5,551 nt of DNA from Chloroflexota bacterium (lineage in GTDB: Bacteria > Chloroflexota > Ktedonobacteria > Ktedonobacterales > JACDGC01). Every line of letters begins with the position of its first letter. Positions within the stretch are counted from its first letter, which is position 1. The translations under genes were made by a program, and so were the position numbers. Positions 1 through 5,551 of the stretch are shown piece after piece. The stretch is taken from contig JAKAOI010000181.1 of NCBI GenBank assembly GCA_021812265.1, forward strand, positions 1-5,551, read 5' to 3'. The notes beneath the pieces are model-generated. The model searched no databases, was not told where the DNA came from, and saw only the letters and a program-made list of their open reading frames with translations.

Positions 1-1193
1 ACCCAAACCGGTGTTTTCCCTGATGGCGATGTGCGAATAATTCGCGCCAACGTAAAGATATACACAAACATCATCAGCCAGTTTACAATGCCGGTTACCC
101 ACAATGTATATGGCTGCGGCACCGCCAAAAGCAACACTGATGTTACAAGAATATTAACAAGTGTAATGGGGATTAATATCAGCCACGCATATTGCATCAG
201 CTGGTCGGCGCGCAGACGCGGCAAGGTGGAACGCACCCAAATAAAAACTACTTGCAGCGCATACACTTTTACCAAGAACCAGAAAACGGCAATAAGGTTG
301 AAGACCAAGTCGGCTACAGAGAATATGCCGCCTGGATTGGCGCTGATATGCGCCTGCCAAAACTGCAAATCGGCTCCCGGGCCGGACCATCCGCCCAAAA
401 ATAGCACCGTTGCAACGCTGGAAACGATAAGCATGTTGCCATATTCACCTAAAAAGAACATTGCCCAGCGCATGCCGCTATATTCCGTTAGATAACCGGC
501 GACCAGCTCCGATTCCGCTTCGGGCAAATCGAAGGGCGCGCGGTTTGTTTCGGCCAATCCGCATGTATAATAAATCAGCAGGCCCAGCGGCTGGATGAGA
601 ATAAACCACAGCCAAGGTGTTTGTAATTGTGCGCCGATAATATCCGAAAAAGAAATGGAGCCGACACCGTTATGCCCTAAAATACTGGTGAGCATCACCA
701 CACCCACTAATGAAAGCATGAGCGGCAATTCATAGGAAATCATCTGCGCCGCAGAACGAAGACCGCCGATAAGAGAATATTTACTGTTTGAACCCCAACC
801 CGCCATAAACACACCGATAATATCCAGTGAGCTTAACGCCACGTATAATATCAGCGCTGTGCCGATGGCGCCGGTTGTCATAAAAGGAGAAAACGGCAGC
901 GCCACAAATGCGGTGATAACCGGCGCAAAAAAGACCATCGGCGCTAAAGAAAATATGGCGTTATCCGTTAATTGCGAGCGGATATCTTCTTTCAGCAGCA
1001 GCTTCACCACATCCAGCGTAGATTGTAACATGCCCTGTGGGCCATAATGCAGCGGACCAACGCGATCTTGCATATAGGCCATCACCTTGCGTTCCAAATA
1101 AACCATAATTACTGCGTTTGTCGCCACAAGCGCAATAAAGAAGACCAGCGTAACAACAAAGTGTACGATAAGAAAGCCTAAGTTCTGAGGCAC
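1..1193 (-). CDS. nuoH: NADH-quinone oxidoreductase subunit H (NuoH), 3' end beyond window
   Basis: This membrane subunit of complex I sits at the junction with the peripheral arm and forms much of the quinone-access chamber. I translated it by hand because the frame runs off the left edge: 397 complete codons are visible without a stop. Family motifs are clear: ERKVMAYMQDRVGP (residues 33-46), DVVKLLLKED (61-70), the AGWGSNSKYSLIGGLRSAAQ region (131-150), AETNRAPFDLPEAESEL (214-230) and FIWVRSTLPRLRADQLM (317-333). Long hydrophobic segments, the first at about residues 6-30, fit the usual eight-helix fold. The start is GTG at 1193, chosen because AGGAG lies 9 bases upstream and directly follows the nuoD stop; no upstream in-frame start is as well placed. 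E. coli NuoH is about 325 residues, so the C-terminus is already longer than that and may carry an extension, as actinobacterial forms do. It is co-transcribed with nuoD, 14 bases away. The identity is secure; only the 3' end is unknown. Confidence 0.96.
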   Translation of the reverse strand, partial: MPQNLGFLIVHFVVTLVFFIALVATNAVIMVYLERKVMAYMQDRVGPLHYGPQGMLQSTLDVVKLLLKEDIRSQLTDNAIFSLAPMVFFAPVITAFVALPFSPFMTTGAIGTALILYVALSSLDIIGVFMAGWGSNSKYSLIGGLRSAAQMISYELPLMLSLVGVVMLTSILGHNGVGSISFSDIIGAQLQTPWLWFILIQPLGLLIYYTCGLAETNRAPFDLPEAESELVAGYLTEYSGMRWAMFFLGEYGNMLIVSSVATVLFLGGWSGPGADLQFWQAHISANPGGIFSVADLVFNLIAVFWFLVKVYALQVVFIWVRSTLPRLRADQLMQYAWLILIPITLVNILVTSVLLLAVPQPYTLWVTGIVNWLMMFVYIFTLARIIRTSPSGKTPVW

Positions 1194-1202
1194 GGTTGCG
1201 TT

Positions 1203-1207
1203 CTCCT
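1203..1207 (-). promoter_or_regulatory. Ribosome binding site of nuoH
   Basis: AGGAG sits 9 bases before the GTG at 1193 and abuts the nuoD TAA (1208-1210). It decides the non-ATG start of nuoH and suggests that ribosomes ending nuoD can reinitiate here. Confidence 0.8.
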
Positions 1208-2368
1208 TTAGCGATCGACTTCGCCAAGCACAAGATCGATGCTGCCGAGTATGGCGACTACGTCACCCATTTTATGCCCGCGCATCAGTTCAGGCACAAT
1301 CTGCAAATTTACGAAAGACGGTCCGCGCATCTTTGCCCGGTAGGGGTATTCGGAGCCATCGCTGATAAGATAGATTCCCTGCTCACCTTTGCTGCTTTCG
1401 ACGGCGAAATAGGTTTCGCCGCGTGGCGGGCGCAGTTCAATGGGTGTGCGCGTGCAGATTGGTCCGCCGGGCAGTTTGCTCATTGCTTCGCGAATCAGAC
1501 GGATACTTTCTTTCATTTCATACAAACGGACCATATACCGGCCAAAAGCGTCTCCGTCATAGCGAATAACCGGGCGCACAGCGATTTCGCGATATGCGTC
1601 ATAAGGATTATTCACGCGCAGATCATAGTTAACACCGGACGCGCGCGCTATGGGGCCGGTTACGCCATAGGCAACAGCCTGTTCGGGAGAAATATAGCCG
1701 GTGCCTTGGGTTCGCTTCATAAAAATTTCATTGCCGGTAATCAGCACATCAAATTCTTTCCAAGATTTCTCAAAAGCGTCGAGCCACGTTTCAAGCCGGC
1801 CGAGCCAGCCGCTGGGGAGATCGTGCAGTACACCGCCGACGCGCATATAGTTTACGTTAAATCTGCTGCCGCCAAGCTGTTCAAATAAATCTAAAACTCC
1901 TTCGCGATCGCGGAAGGCGTATAATACGGGAGTAAACGCTCCAAGGTCCAGCAGGTAGGTGCCGACAGCCACCAAATGGCTTGTAATGCGCTGCATTTCA
2001 TTTGTAATCAGGCGGATATATTGAGCGCGGCGCGGCGGCTCTATGCCCATCAGCTGCTCCACAGCGCCGGCGTAAGCCGTTTCATTCAGCATAGGGGAAA
2101 GATAGTCGGCGTTATCCATATAGCGAATGCCGGCCATATATGTGCGATTTTCTAAAATCTTTTCTATACCGCGATGTAAATAGCCGATAACAGGTGTACA
2201 GTGTGTAACCGTTTCGCCTTCCAGCTGCAAAACCAAACGCAGCACACCATGTGTGGAAGGATGTTGCGGCCCCATATTCAGAATCATCTCTTCTGTACGA
2301 AAGCCTTCAGCTCCTTCACTATAAGTATGAGATTGATCGACAGTAGACATATTCGGCGTCACTTTCAC
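1208..2368 (-). CDS. nuoD: NADH-quinone oxidoreductase subunit D (NuoD, 49 kDa type)
   Basis: This peripheral-arm subunit of complex I forms the quinone-reduction site together with NuoB and is related to the large subunit of [NiFe] hydrogenases. It has 386 residues, close to the usual 380-410 for a free-standing NuoD. Visible hallmarks are [15 protein letters not shown] (31-45), GYLHRGIEK (62-70), [12 protein letters not shown] (82-93), the [14 protein letters not shown] region (166-179) and the C-terminal [19 protein letters not shown] (313-331), ending in DLVLGEVDR. By alignment with known structures, His40 (in HPSTHG) and Tyr89 (in ADYLSP) should be the residues contacting the quinone head group. 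The hydrogenase metal-binding cysteines are absent, as expected. The start is a GTG that overlaps the nuoC stop in GTGA, suggesting translational coupling. No strong ribosome binding site precedes it, and the ATG at 2350 (residue 7) is a realistic alternative. It is separate from nuoC, unlike the fused nuoCD of E. coli. Confidence 0.97.
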   Translation of the reverse strand: MKVTPNMSTVDQSHTYSEGAEGFRTEEMILNMGPQHPSTHGVLRLVLQLEGETVTHCTPVIGYLHRGIEKILENRTYMAGIRYMDNADYLSPMLNETAYAGAVEQLMGIEPPRRAQYIRLITNEMQRITSHLVAVGTYLLDLGAFTPVLYAFRDREGVLDLFEQLGGSRFNVNYMRVGGVLHDLPSGWLGRLETWLDAFEKSWKEFDVLITGNEIFMKRTQGTGYISPEQAVAYGVTGPIARASGVNYDLRVNNPYDAYREIAVRPVIRYDGDAFGRYMVRLYEMKESIRLIREAMSKLPGGPICTRTPIELRPPRGETYFAVESSKGEQGIYLISDGSEYPYRAKMRGPSFVNLQIVPELMRGHKMGDVVAILGSIDLVLGEVDR

Positions 2369-3132
2369 TCTTTTTTCTTTTCGGCAGCTTTTTGCTGCTC
2401 TTCCTGTTCATGCTGCAGCGTATGTTTCCATGTTTGGGTTGGGAAACTGTGCCCATGAAACTGGGTATGGCCGAATGTTGGCGTGCCTGGGTGCAGCCGT
2501 TCTTGATCCCCTTGGCTGAACACATTAGCGTTTGATCGGTTTGCGCCCAATCCGCGCAATTGGTCGCCGGAAACAGCTTGCTGCGGCTCTGTTTGTGTAG
2601 TAGCGCGATCGTGCAGCACTGCCGGCGTAGTTTGGAAGTCTTTGCGCAGCGGAAACCCTGTGAACATATCATCCAGCAGAATGCGCCGCAAATCGGGGTG
2701 CCCGCTGAAAATGACGCCAAACATATCATATGTTTCGCGTTCCAGCCAATTTGCGCTAATCCATACACCAATCAAACTGTCGATAACTGTTGTTTTGGGG
2801 GGAAGCTTCGCTTTCAGCTGCATCAGCAAGTTTTGGGATGTAGCGCGCAGGTGATACGCAACTTCTAAATGAGTTTTCATATCCACACCGGAAACACAGG
2901 TCAGCAAGTCGAACTGAAGCTGGTCACGCAAATACAGCGCAACGTTATATACATGTTCTGCCGCGACTTCCAGTGAAGGAATGCCGCCGGGCAACATTTT
3001 TACAACCATTGGTATCGTTGCTTGCGAGCCAAATGTTGAAAGAACTGCGCGGAGTTCCTGCTGATTAGCCGCCGTTCCGGTATGCGCCGAAGACGGCGTA
3101 GGGGGCAGAGGCATCGATGGAATTAAATCCAT
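2365..3132 (-). CDS. nuoC: NADH-quinone oxidoreductase subunit C (NuoC, 30 kDa type) with long C-terminal extension
   Basis: This peripheral-arm subunit of complex I packs against NuoD. It has 255 residues. The family signature is complete: [19 protein letters not shown] (128-146), then [20 protein letters not shown] (147-166), with the invariant [15 protein letters not shown] and G.PLRKDF elements. The N-terminal 25 residues are proline- and alanine-rich and look disordered. In many bacteria the protein ends soon after the PLRKDF motif; here about 90 more residues follow, polar and low in complexity, with a His- and Gln-rich stretch and a charged end ([12 protein letters not shown]). No domain is recognisable in that tail. 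The ATG at 3132 has AAAGGAG 7 bases upstream, so the start is firm. The gene overlaps the end of nuoA by 10 bases and nuoD by 4. nuoB, the usual gene just upstream, is absent. Confidence 0.95.
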   Translation of the reverse strand: MDLIPSMPLPPTPSSAHTGTAANQQELRAVLSTFGSQATIPMVVKMLPGGIPSLEVAAEHVYNVALYLRDQLQFDLLTCVSGVDMKTHLEVAYHLRATSQNLLMQLKAKLPPKTTVIDSLIGVWISANWLERETYDMFGVIFSGHPDLRRILLDDMFTGFPLRKDFQTTPAVLHDRATTQTEPQQAVSGDQLRGLGANRSNANVFSQGDQERLHPGTPTFGHTQFHGHSFPTQTWKHTLQHEQEEQQKAAEKKKE

Positions 3133-3494
3133 TTTGTTACTCCTTTACGCCATGCGTATATCAAACCTAAAGCCAGCACTACAATAAAGAACGTTATTTC
3201 CGCAAATCCGAACCAGCCTAAGTTTTGAAAGATAACGGCCCAAGAAATGATAAATACGATATCTACATCAAACGCCACGAACAACAGAGCAAAAATATAA
3301 AAGGCCAGCGGATATTGCACCCACGCTGAGCCGATAGTAACTTCACCCGATTCATATGTTTGGCGTTTCGCTGGCGCCTTGCGTTTTTTCAGCAGCAGCG
3401 CCGCTATAATCCGCGCAGCCCCGGTTGCGAGCAGTACAAATCCTGCCCCTACAATAAAAAAAAGGGCCACATATAAATAATTCAATGCAACCAT
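3123..3494 (-). CDS. nuoA: NADH-quinone oxidoreductase subunit A (NuoA)
   Basis: This small membrane subunit of complex I (ND3 family) has a loop between helices 1 and 2 that reaches the quinone site. Starting at the ATG at 3494 it has 123 residues, in the normal range. Three hydrophobic helices are visible at about residues 5-35, 62-84 and 95-115. The loop motif reads YESGE (47-51), with Ser where mitochondria have Cys; E. coli also has Ser here. The helix-2 acidic motif reads FDVDIVFI (75-82), with Asp where E. coli has Glu (FDVE), a conservative change. I prefer the 3494 start because GGAG lies 11 bases upstream and the N-terminus then matches the family. An ATG at 3527 would add 11 residues (MHYYLFGAINA), but it has no ribosome binding site and lies inside a palindrome. 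It is the first gene of the visible nuo cluster, followed by nuoC with an overlap. Confidence 0.94.
   Translation of the reverse strand: MVALNYLYVALFFIVGAGFVLLATGAARIIAALLLKKRKAPAKRQTYESGEVTIGSAWVQYPLAFYIFALLFVAFDVDIVFIISWAVIFQNLGWFGFAEITFFIVVLALGLIYAWRKGVTKWI
3140..3146 (-). promoter_or_regulatory. Ribosome binding site of nuoC
   Basis: AAAGGAG lies 7 bases before the nuoC ATG and inside the last codons of nuoA. It fixes the nuoC start and shows that the 10-base overlap is a native arrangement rather than a sequencing error. Confidence 0.85.
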
Positions 3495-3505
3495 GGCATT
3501 AATTG

Positions 3506-3509
3506 CTCC
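3506..3509 (-). promoter_or_regulatory. Ribosome binding site favouring the shorter nuoA start
   Basis: GGAG preceded by a T tract (TTTTTGGAG) lies 11 bases ahead of the ATG at 3494. Nothing comparable precedes the in-frame ATG at 3527, so this site argues for the 123-residue NuoA. The spacing is slightly long, so the choice is probable, not certain. Confidence 0.55.
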
Positions 3510-3518
3510 AAAAAGATA

Positions 3519-3534
3519 GTAATGCATGCATTAC
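3519..3534. repeat. Perfect 16-base palindrome ahead of nuoA
   Basis: GTAATGCATGCATTAC is identical to its own reverse complement over all 16 bases. It lies 25-40 bases upstream of the preferred nuoA start and covers the alternative ATG at 3527. It has no loop, so it is more like a dimeric protein binding site than an RNA hairpin. It could be an operator for the nuo operon or the edge of the decayed mobile element next to it. Confidence 0.6.
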
Positions 3535-3558
3535 CACATGTTGTTGCGCTTGCCGTAT

Positions 3559-3591
3559 AAAAGAACCGCTTCCGGAGATTGCTCCCGAAGC
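3559..3591 (-). terminator. Hairpin with short T-rich tail, possible terminator or attenuator
   Basis: On the minus strand GCTTCGGGAG and CTCCGGAAGC pair over 9 of 10 positions around a CAAT loop (arms 3582-3591 and 3568-3577). They are followed by GGTTCTTTT (3559-3567). The stem is strong but the T run is short and interrupted, so intrinsic termination would be partial at best. It lies between the promoter at 3832-3861 and nuoA, so if it terminates it would act as an attenuator of the nuo operon. It may equally be a structural hairpin left from the right end of an insertion element. Confidence 0.35.
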
Positions 3592-3592
3592 C

Positions 3593-3615
3593 TTACGCTC
3601 TTTCCGCAAGCGTAA
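3593..3615. repeat. Inverted repeat, 7-base arms
   Basis: TTACGCT (3593-3599) and AGCGTAA (3609-3615) are perfect complements around a 9-base loop. It is the middle of three consecutive inverted repeats, separated by one base from the hairpin below it, which suggests one folded RNA or DNA region. Confidence 0.5.
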
Positions 3616-3621
3616 TTGTAC

Positions 3622-3648
3622 GTTTCCGTCTAAGCTGACGCCGGAAAC
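3622..3648. repeat. Inverted repeat, 7-base arms
   Basis: GTTTCCG (3622-3628) and CGGAAAC (3642-3648) pair perfectly around a 13-base loop. This is the outermost, most promoter-proximal member of the three-hairpin cluster in the nuoA leader. Confidence 0.5.
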
Positions 3649-3692
3649 AGCGCTTACAACCAACTCATTGTTGATTCATTGCTCCATCCGGG

Positions 3693-3800
3693 CTAAGCGT
3701 AGAGAGATGCAACCAAAATATTGATCGCGGCGTTTAAGTCTCTGTTCCCTCGCCAAACTCAGGCTGGAAATTGCTTTCAATACACGTTTGGACTTTTCCC
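3693..3800 (-). pseudogene. Decayed 3' fragment of a TnpB / IS605 OrfB-like gene
   Basis: From 3743 to 3693 the minus strand reads RDLNAAINILVASLYA and then a stop. RDLNAAINI matches the DRD(L/V)NAA(I/L)NI motif that holds the last catalytic Asp of the RuvC domain in TnpB (OrfB) proteins of IS200/IS605 elements. In a different frame just upstream is SSLSLAR (about 3768-3748), like the LSLAER stretch that usually precedes the second half of the TnpB zinc ribbon. The roughly 14 residues expected between these two, including two zinc-binding cysteines, are missing. The string TCCAAACGTGT (3783-3793) could be a remnant of the SKTC segment with one base lost. Together this looks like a TnpB tail with deletions and frameshifts. 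The frame carrying SSLSLAR continues after a TGA (3676-3678) as an open stretch down to a TAA at 3499, which may be more of the same relic. No intact gene remains. Support is one nine-residue motif plus context, so confidence is moderate. Confidence 0.5.
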
Positions 3801-3831
3801 GCGTGATCCTTAAAATGAACTGTCTGTCTCC

Positions 3832-3861
3832 ATTATAACACGCTTGCAGAGCGCTTACCAA
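3832..3861 (-). promoter_or_regulatory. Extended -10 promoter reading toward nuoA
   Basis: On the minus strand TTGGTA (3856-3861) is followed after 18 bases by a perfect TATAAT (3832-3837), with TGT directly in front giving an extended -10 (TGTTATAAT). The -35 matches consensus at 4 of 6 positions. Transcription should begin near 3825 and would give nuoA a leader of about 330 bases. It is the best promoter-like sequence I can see in the gap, and either the main nuo promoter or the promoter of the decayed element now serving the operon. Confidence 0.55.
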
Positions 3862-4061
3862 AATGTAGCTATCACCCGTTTATTACCGGCAATCGCCAAG
3901 ATATCACACCCACCATAGTTCTTACGCCAAGTTACACTTCATAAAAAAGATTCGCGGCGTTGTTTCCCATCGGCTGTTCCTGATGAGCCTGATAAGCAAT
4001 TGTGTAAGCGGATCCGTGTATCATTTCTAGTTTACAAGGCTGCTATCTTCCGTTCTTCCGT
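3862..4061. other. Intergenic stretch downstream of the GH3 gene, no gene recognised
   Basis: I see no coding signal on either strand. The minus strand has a T run (TCTTTTTT, 3943-3950), but no convincing stem precedes it, so I do not call a terminator for the hydrolase gene. The seven-base word CTTGGCG occurs twice on the minus strand (3925-3931 and 3894-3900), and an 8-base palindrome CGGATCCG lies near 4009-4016. If the IS-like relic has a left end, it should fall in this stretch, but I cannot place it. Confidence 0.4.
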
Positions 4062-5435
4062 TTATGCTTCAAATGGATTTTTCACCAGCATGGCGTTGCC
4101 GACTAAAGAGCCGGGTGTTTGTGTGGGTGATGGAGCCGGTGTGGATGACGGCGAGCTGTTTGGCGTTTGTTCTTTTGGCAGCGGAATAAGGCCCATTTCA
4201 ATTTTCTGCGTGATGATGCGAATATCGGCGTTGTCTATTTGCTGCATTGTTAAGGCGCCGGTATGAAGCGCATTGGTAAAAGTATTAATAATCTGCTGCA
4301 CTTGGTCTGGAGTATGCGGCCCCATCAGCACATCGGCGCCTGCTTCTGCCGCCAGCAAAGCTGCCTGATCGATTGGGTATTGCGCGGCGATCGCCGACAT
4401 ATCTAAGCTGTCGGTAACTATTAATCCCTGAAAACCGAGTATATTCCGCAATAAGCCGGTAATAATTTTTTGTGACAATGAAGCGGGATATTTTGCGTCT
4501 ATTTCGGGCAGCATTTCATGCGTGACCATGATGGCGTGAACATTGCCCAGCGCAATTAAATTGCGATACGGCAAAAATTCATTGGCGTATAGTTCTGGCT
4601 CAGATTTATATACTACCGGCAAGCCAAGATGAGGATCTGTGGCGGAAGAGCCAAGCCCCGGAAAATGCTTTAACACGCCTATAACCGTATTGCTGCTTTG
4701 TAAACCTTCCAAATAACTGTTGGCCATCTGCGTAATTACGGTAATATTTCCCGAAAAAAGTCTTCCGATAAGCTGGGGATTATTGATACCCGGTTCTTGA
4801 ATATCTACCACCGGAGCCAAATTAAAATTAAAGCCAAACCGCAAAAAATCTTGCAGCGTTTGTTTCCCGTCGTTGTAAGCCACTGTTGCGCTGTCGGCGG
4901 CGCCCATTTGCGGCGCGCCGGGGCGGTATCCCACTAGCGGCCCCAGCCGATTTACCGCATATCCTCCCTCTTGGTCTGTAGCAATAAACAGCGGCAAATA
5001 CGCATCTTTTTGCAAAGACGAAGTTAAACTGATGACCTGTTGCGGCGACTGTATTGCGTCGCCAAAGGCAATAACAGCGCCGACATGATATTGTTGGATC
5101 ATCTGAATTTCATCAGTGGAATATGTTGGTCCGATCAGCTTAATCATGATCATTTGGCTGATTTTATCGGGTGTGGATAATGAATTAACAATTAACGCCG
5201 CATATTCAGCCGGAGTAATTTGATGGGTTGCAGCGCCTGTTTGTGTTGGCACAATCGGCAATTTCACTTTTTGCGCCGGTTCTATTCCGGCGAGCGCCTG
5301 CTGAAAAAGCGCCTGTTGCGAAACGACGCCGCGAAAAATTACAATGCTTAATACCAAAATAGTTAAAATCCAGCGATAGCGCGCTTGTGATAAGCTGCGC
5401 TGCGGATAATCTGCGCTATTGTGAGGCAAATTCAT
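4062..5435 (-). CDS. Membrane-anchored glycoside hydrolase family 3 protein, NagZ-type beta-N-acetylhexosaminidase
   Basis: This enzyme probably removes terminal N-acetylglucosamine from muropeptides or other beta-linked amino sugars outside the membrane. It has 457 residues. An uncleaved anchor or signal segment is visible at about 21-38 (RWILTILVLSIVIFRGVV) after a basic stretch. The GH3 barrel spans roughly 85-420, with TDQEGG (153-158), APVVDI (207-212), the NagZ signature KHFPG (256-260) continuing to D267-P-H269, and VTDSLDM (340-346), where D342 should be the nucleophile. The Asp-His pair D267/H269 corresponds to the catalytic dyad of bacterial NagZ enzymes. The usual RSFG after the NP loop is GRLFSG here (224-229). 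A Ser/Pro/Thr-rich tail (about 424-443) looks like a linker or a cell-wall-spanning segment. The start ATG has AAAGGA 9 bases upstream. It is monocistronic as far as seen, and nothing ties it functionally to the nuo genes. The family is secure; the exact substrate is inferred. Confidence 0.9.
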   Translation of the reverse strand: MNLPHNSADYPQRSLSQARYRWILTILVLSIVIFRGVVSQQALFQQALAGIEPAQKVKLPIVPTQTGAATHQITPAEYAALIVNSLSTPDKISQMIMIKLIGPTYSTDEIQMIQQYHVGAVIAFGDAIQSPQQVISLTSSLQKDAYLPLFIATDQEGGYAVNRLGPLVGYRPGAPQMGAADSATVAYNDGKQTLQDFLRFGFNFNLAPVVDIQEPGINNPQLIGRLFSGNITVITQMANSYLEGLQSSNTVIGVLKHFPGLGSSATDPHLGLPVVYKSEPELYANEFLPYRNLIALGNVHAIMVTHEMLPEIDAKYPASLSQKIITGLLRNILGFQGLIVTDSLDMSAIAAQYPIDQAALLAAEAGADVLMGPHTPDQVQQIINTFTNALHTGALTMQQIDNADIRIITQKIEMGLIPLPKEQTPNSSPSSTPAPSPTQTPGSLVGNAMLVKNPFEA

Positions 5436-5551
5436 ATCAATTATTCCTTTTTATCCATCCCGGGAAACGTGACGCAGCGGAAGATTATTCAGGCATAGCA
5501 TGCGCCGCGCCGGCGGCAATATTTATATGCAGATATACAGAAAACAGATGA
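5436..5551. other. Region upstream of the GH3 gene, possible end of a preceding gene
   Basis: On the minus strand a frame is open from the window edge (5550) for 21 codons to a TAA at 5485-5487, reading HLFSVYLHINIAAGAAHAMPE. It could be the C-terminus of an upstream same-strand gene, 49 bases before the hydrolase start. It is too short to judge, and a second minus-strand frame is open over nearly the same length. A GC-rich inverted repeat (5504-5517) lies within it without a following T run. A TATAAA near 5521-5526 on the minus strand has no matching -35 in view. Confidence 0.25.
5445..5450 (-). promoter_or_regulatory. Ribosome binding site of the GH3 gene
   Basis: AAAGGA lies 9 bases before the ATG at 5435 and supports that start, which also keeps the basic N-terminus ahead of the membrane segment. 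Confidence 0.75.

Noticed and set aside
961..1233. A 90-codon minus-strand frame across the nuoD-nuoH junction
   Set aside because: It is out of frame with nuoH, whose motifs start in this same stretch.
1196..1888. A 230-codon open frame on the plus strand
   Set aside because: It lies wholly antisense to nuoD, which is unmistakable by its motifs. The predicted product matches no family I recognise, and there is no good ribosome binding site. It is a by-product of nuoD codon use.
2319..2771. A 150-codon minus-strand frame overlapping nuoC and nuoD
   Set aside because: It is in another frame of the nuoC/nuoD coding sequence, where both real genes have full family motifs. The product is Cys-rich and unlike known proteins.
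3123..3494. Ser in place of Cys in the NuoA loop motif (YESG) as a notable loss
   Set aside because: E. coli NuoA also has Ser at this position (FESG), so it is normal bacterial variation.
3676..3861. A 61-codon minus-strand open frame as an intact small gene
   Set aside because: It starts at TTG with no ribosome binding site, and it covers the -10 promoter element. Its only recognisable piece (SSLSLAR) looks like part of a decayed TnpB tail continued in another frame.
3926..3965. T run downstream of the GH3 gene as an intrinsic terminator
   Set aside because: TCTTTTTT is present on the minus strand, but I find no stable stem directly before it.
4000..4266. An 88-codon plus-strand frame at the end of the GH3 gene
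   Set aside because: It is antisense to the hydrolase C-terminus, where the Pro/Ser/Thr-rich tail gives a Gly-rich shadow. No start signal supports it.
5504..5517. GC-rich inverted repeat upstream of the GH3 gene as a terminator
   Set aside because: GCCGC/GCGGC pairs around a 4-base loop but is not followed by a T run, and it lies within a possible coding end.

Overview
The window carries part of a respiratory complex I operon and, upstream of it, a glycoside hydrolase gene. All genes are on the minus strand, so transcription reads from high to low coordinates. In transcription order: a membrane-anchored glycoside hydrolase family 3 protein of the NagZ type (5435 to 4062); a gene-poor gap of about 570 bases; then nuoA (3494 to 3123), nuoC (3132 to 2365), nuoD (2368 to 1208) and nuoH (1193 to the window edge, no stop reached). 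The complex I genes are very tightly packed: nuoA and nuoC overlap by 10 bases, nuoC and nuoD by 4, and 14 bases separate nuoD from nuoH. They are almost certainly one transcript with coupled translation.

The encoded subunits belong to two parts of complex I. NuoC and NuoD belong to the peripheral connecting (Q) module. NuoA and NuoH are membrane subunits next to the quinone chamber. Two things stand out. nuoD is followed directly by nuoH, with no nuoE, nuoF or nuoG between them, which is the layout of the 11-subunit form lacking the NADH-oxidising module. nuoB, which normally lies between nuoA and nuoC and carries iron-sulphur cluster N2, is not there, and the nuoA/nuoC overlap leaves no room for it. 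It must be elsewhere if the complex is functional.

The gap between the hydrolase and nuoA is the least ordinary part. On the minus strand it holds a good extended -10 promoter (3832-3861), a short stretch reading RDLNAAINI that matches the last RuvC motif of TnpB/IS605 OrfB proteins in a broken frame, three consecutive inverted repeats (3568-3648), and a perfect 16-base palindrome (3519-3534) just ahead of the nuoA ribosome binding site. My reading is a decayed, internally deleted IS200/IS605-type element that now forms the leader, and possibly the promoter, of the nuo operon. That is inference from a short motif and the arrangement.

The organism is a bacterium with mid-range base composition. 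The EFG-less gene order, the GH3 protein with an N-terminal anchor and a Ser/Pro/Thr-rich tail, and a TnpB-type relic would fit Chloroflexota (for example the Ktedonobacteria), but this is only a tentative impression and no marker gene is present to settle it.
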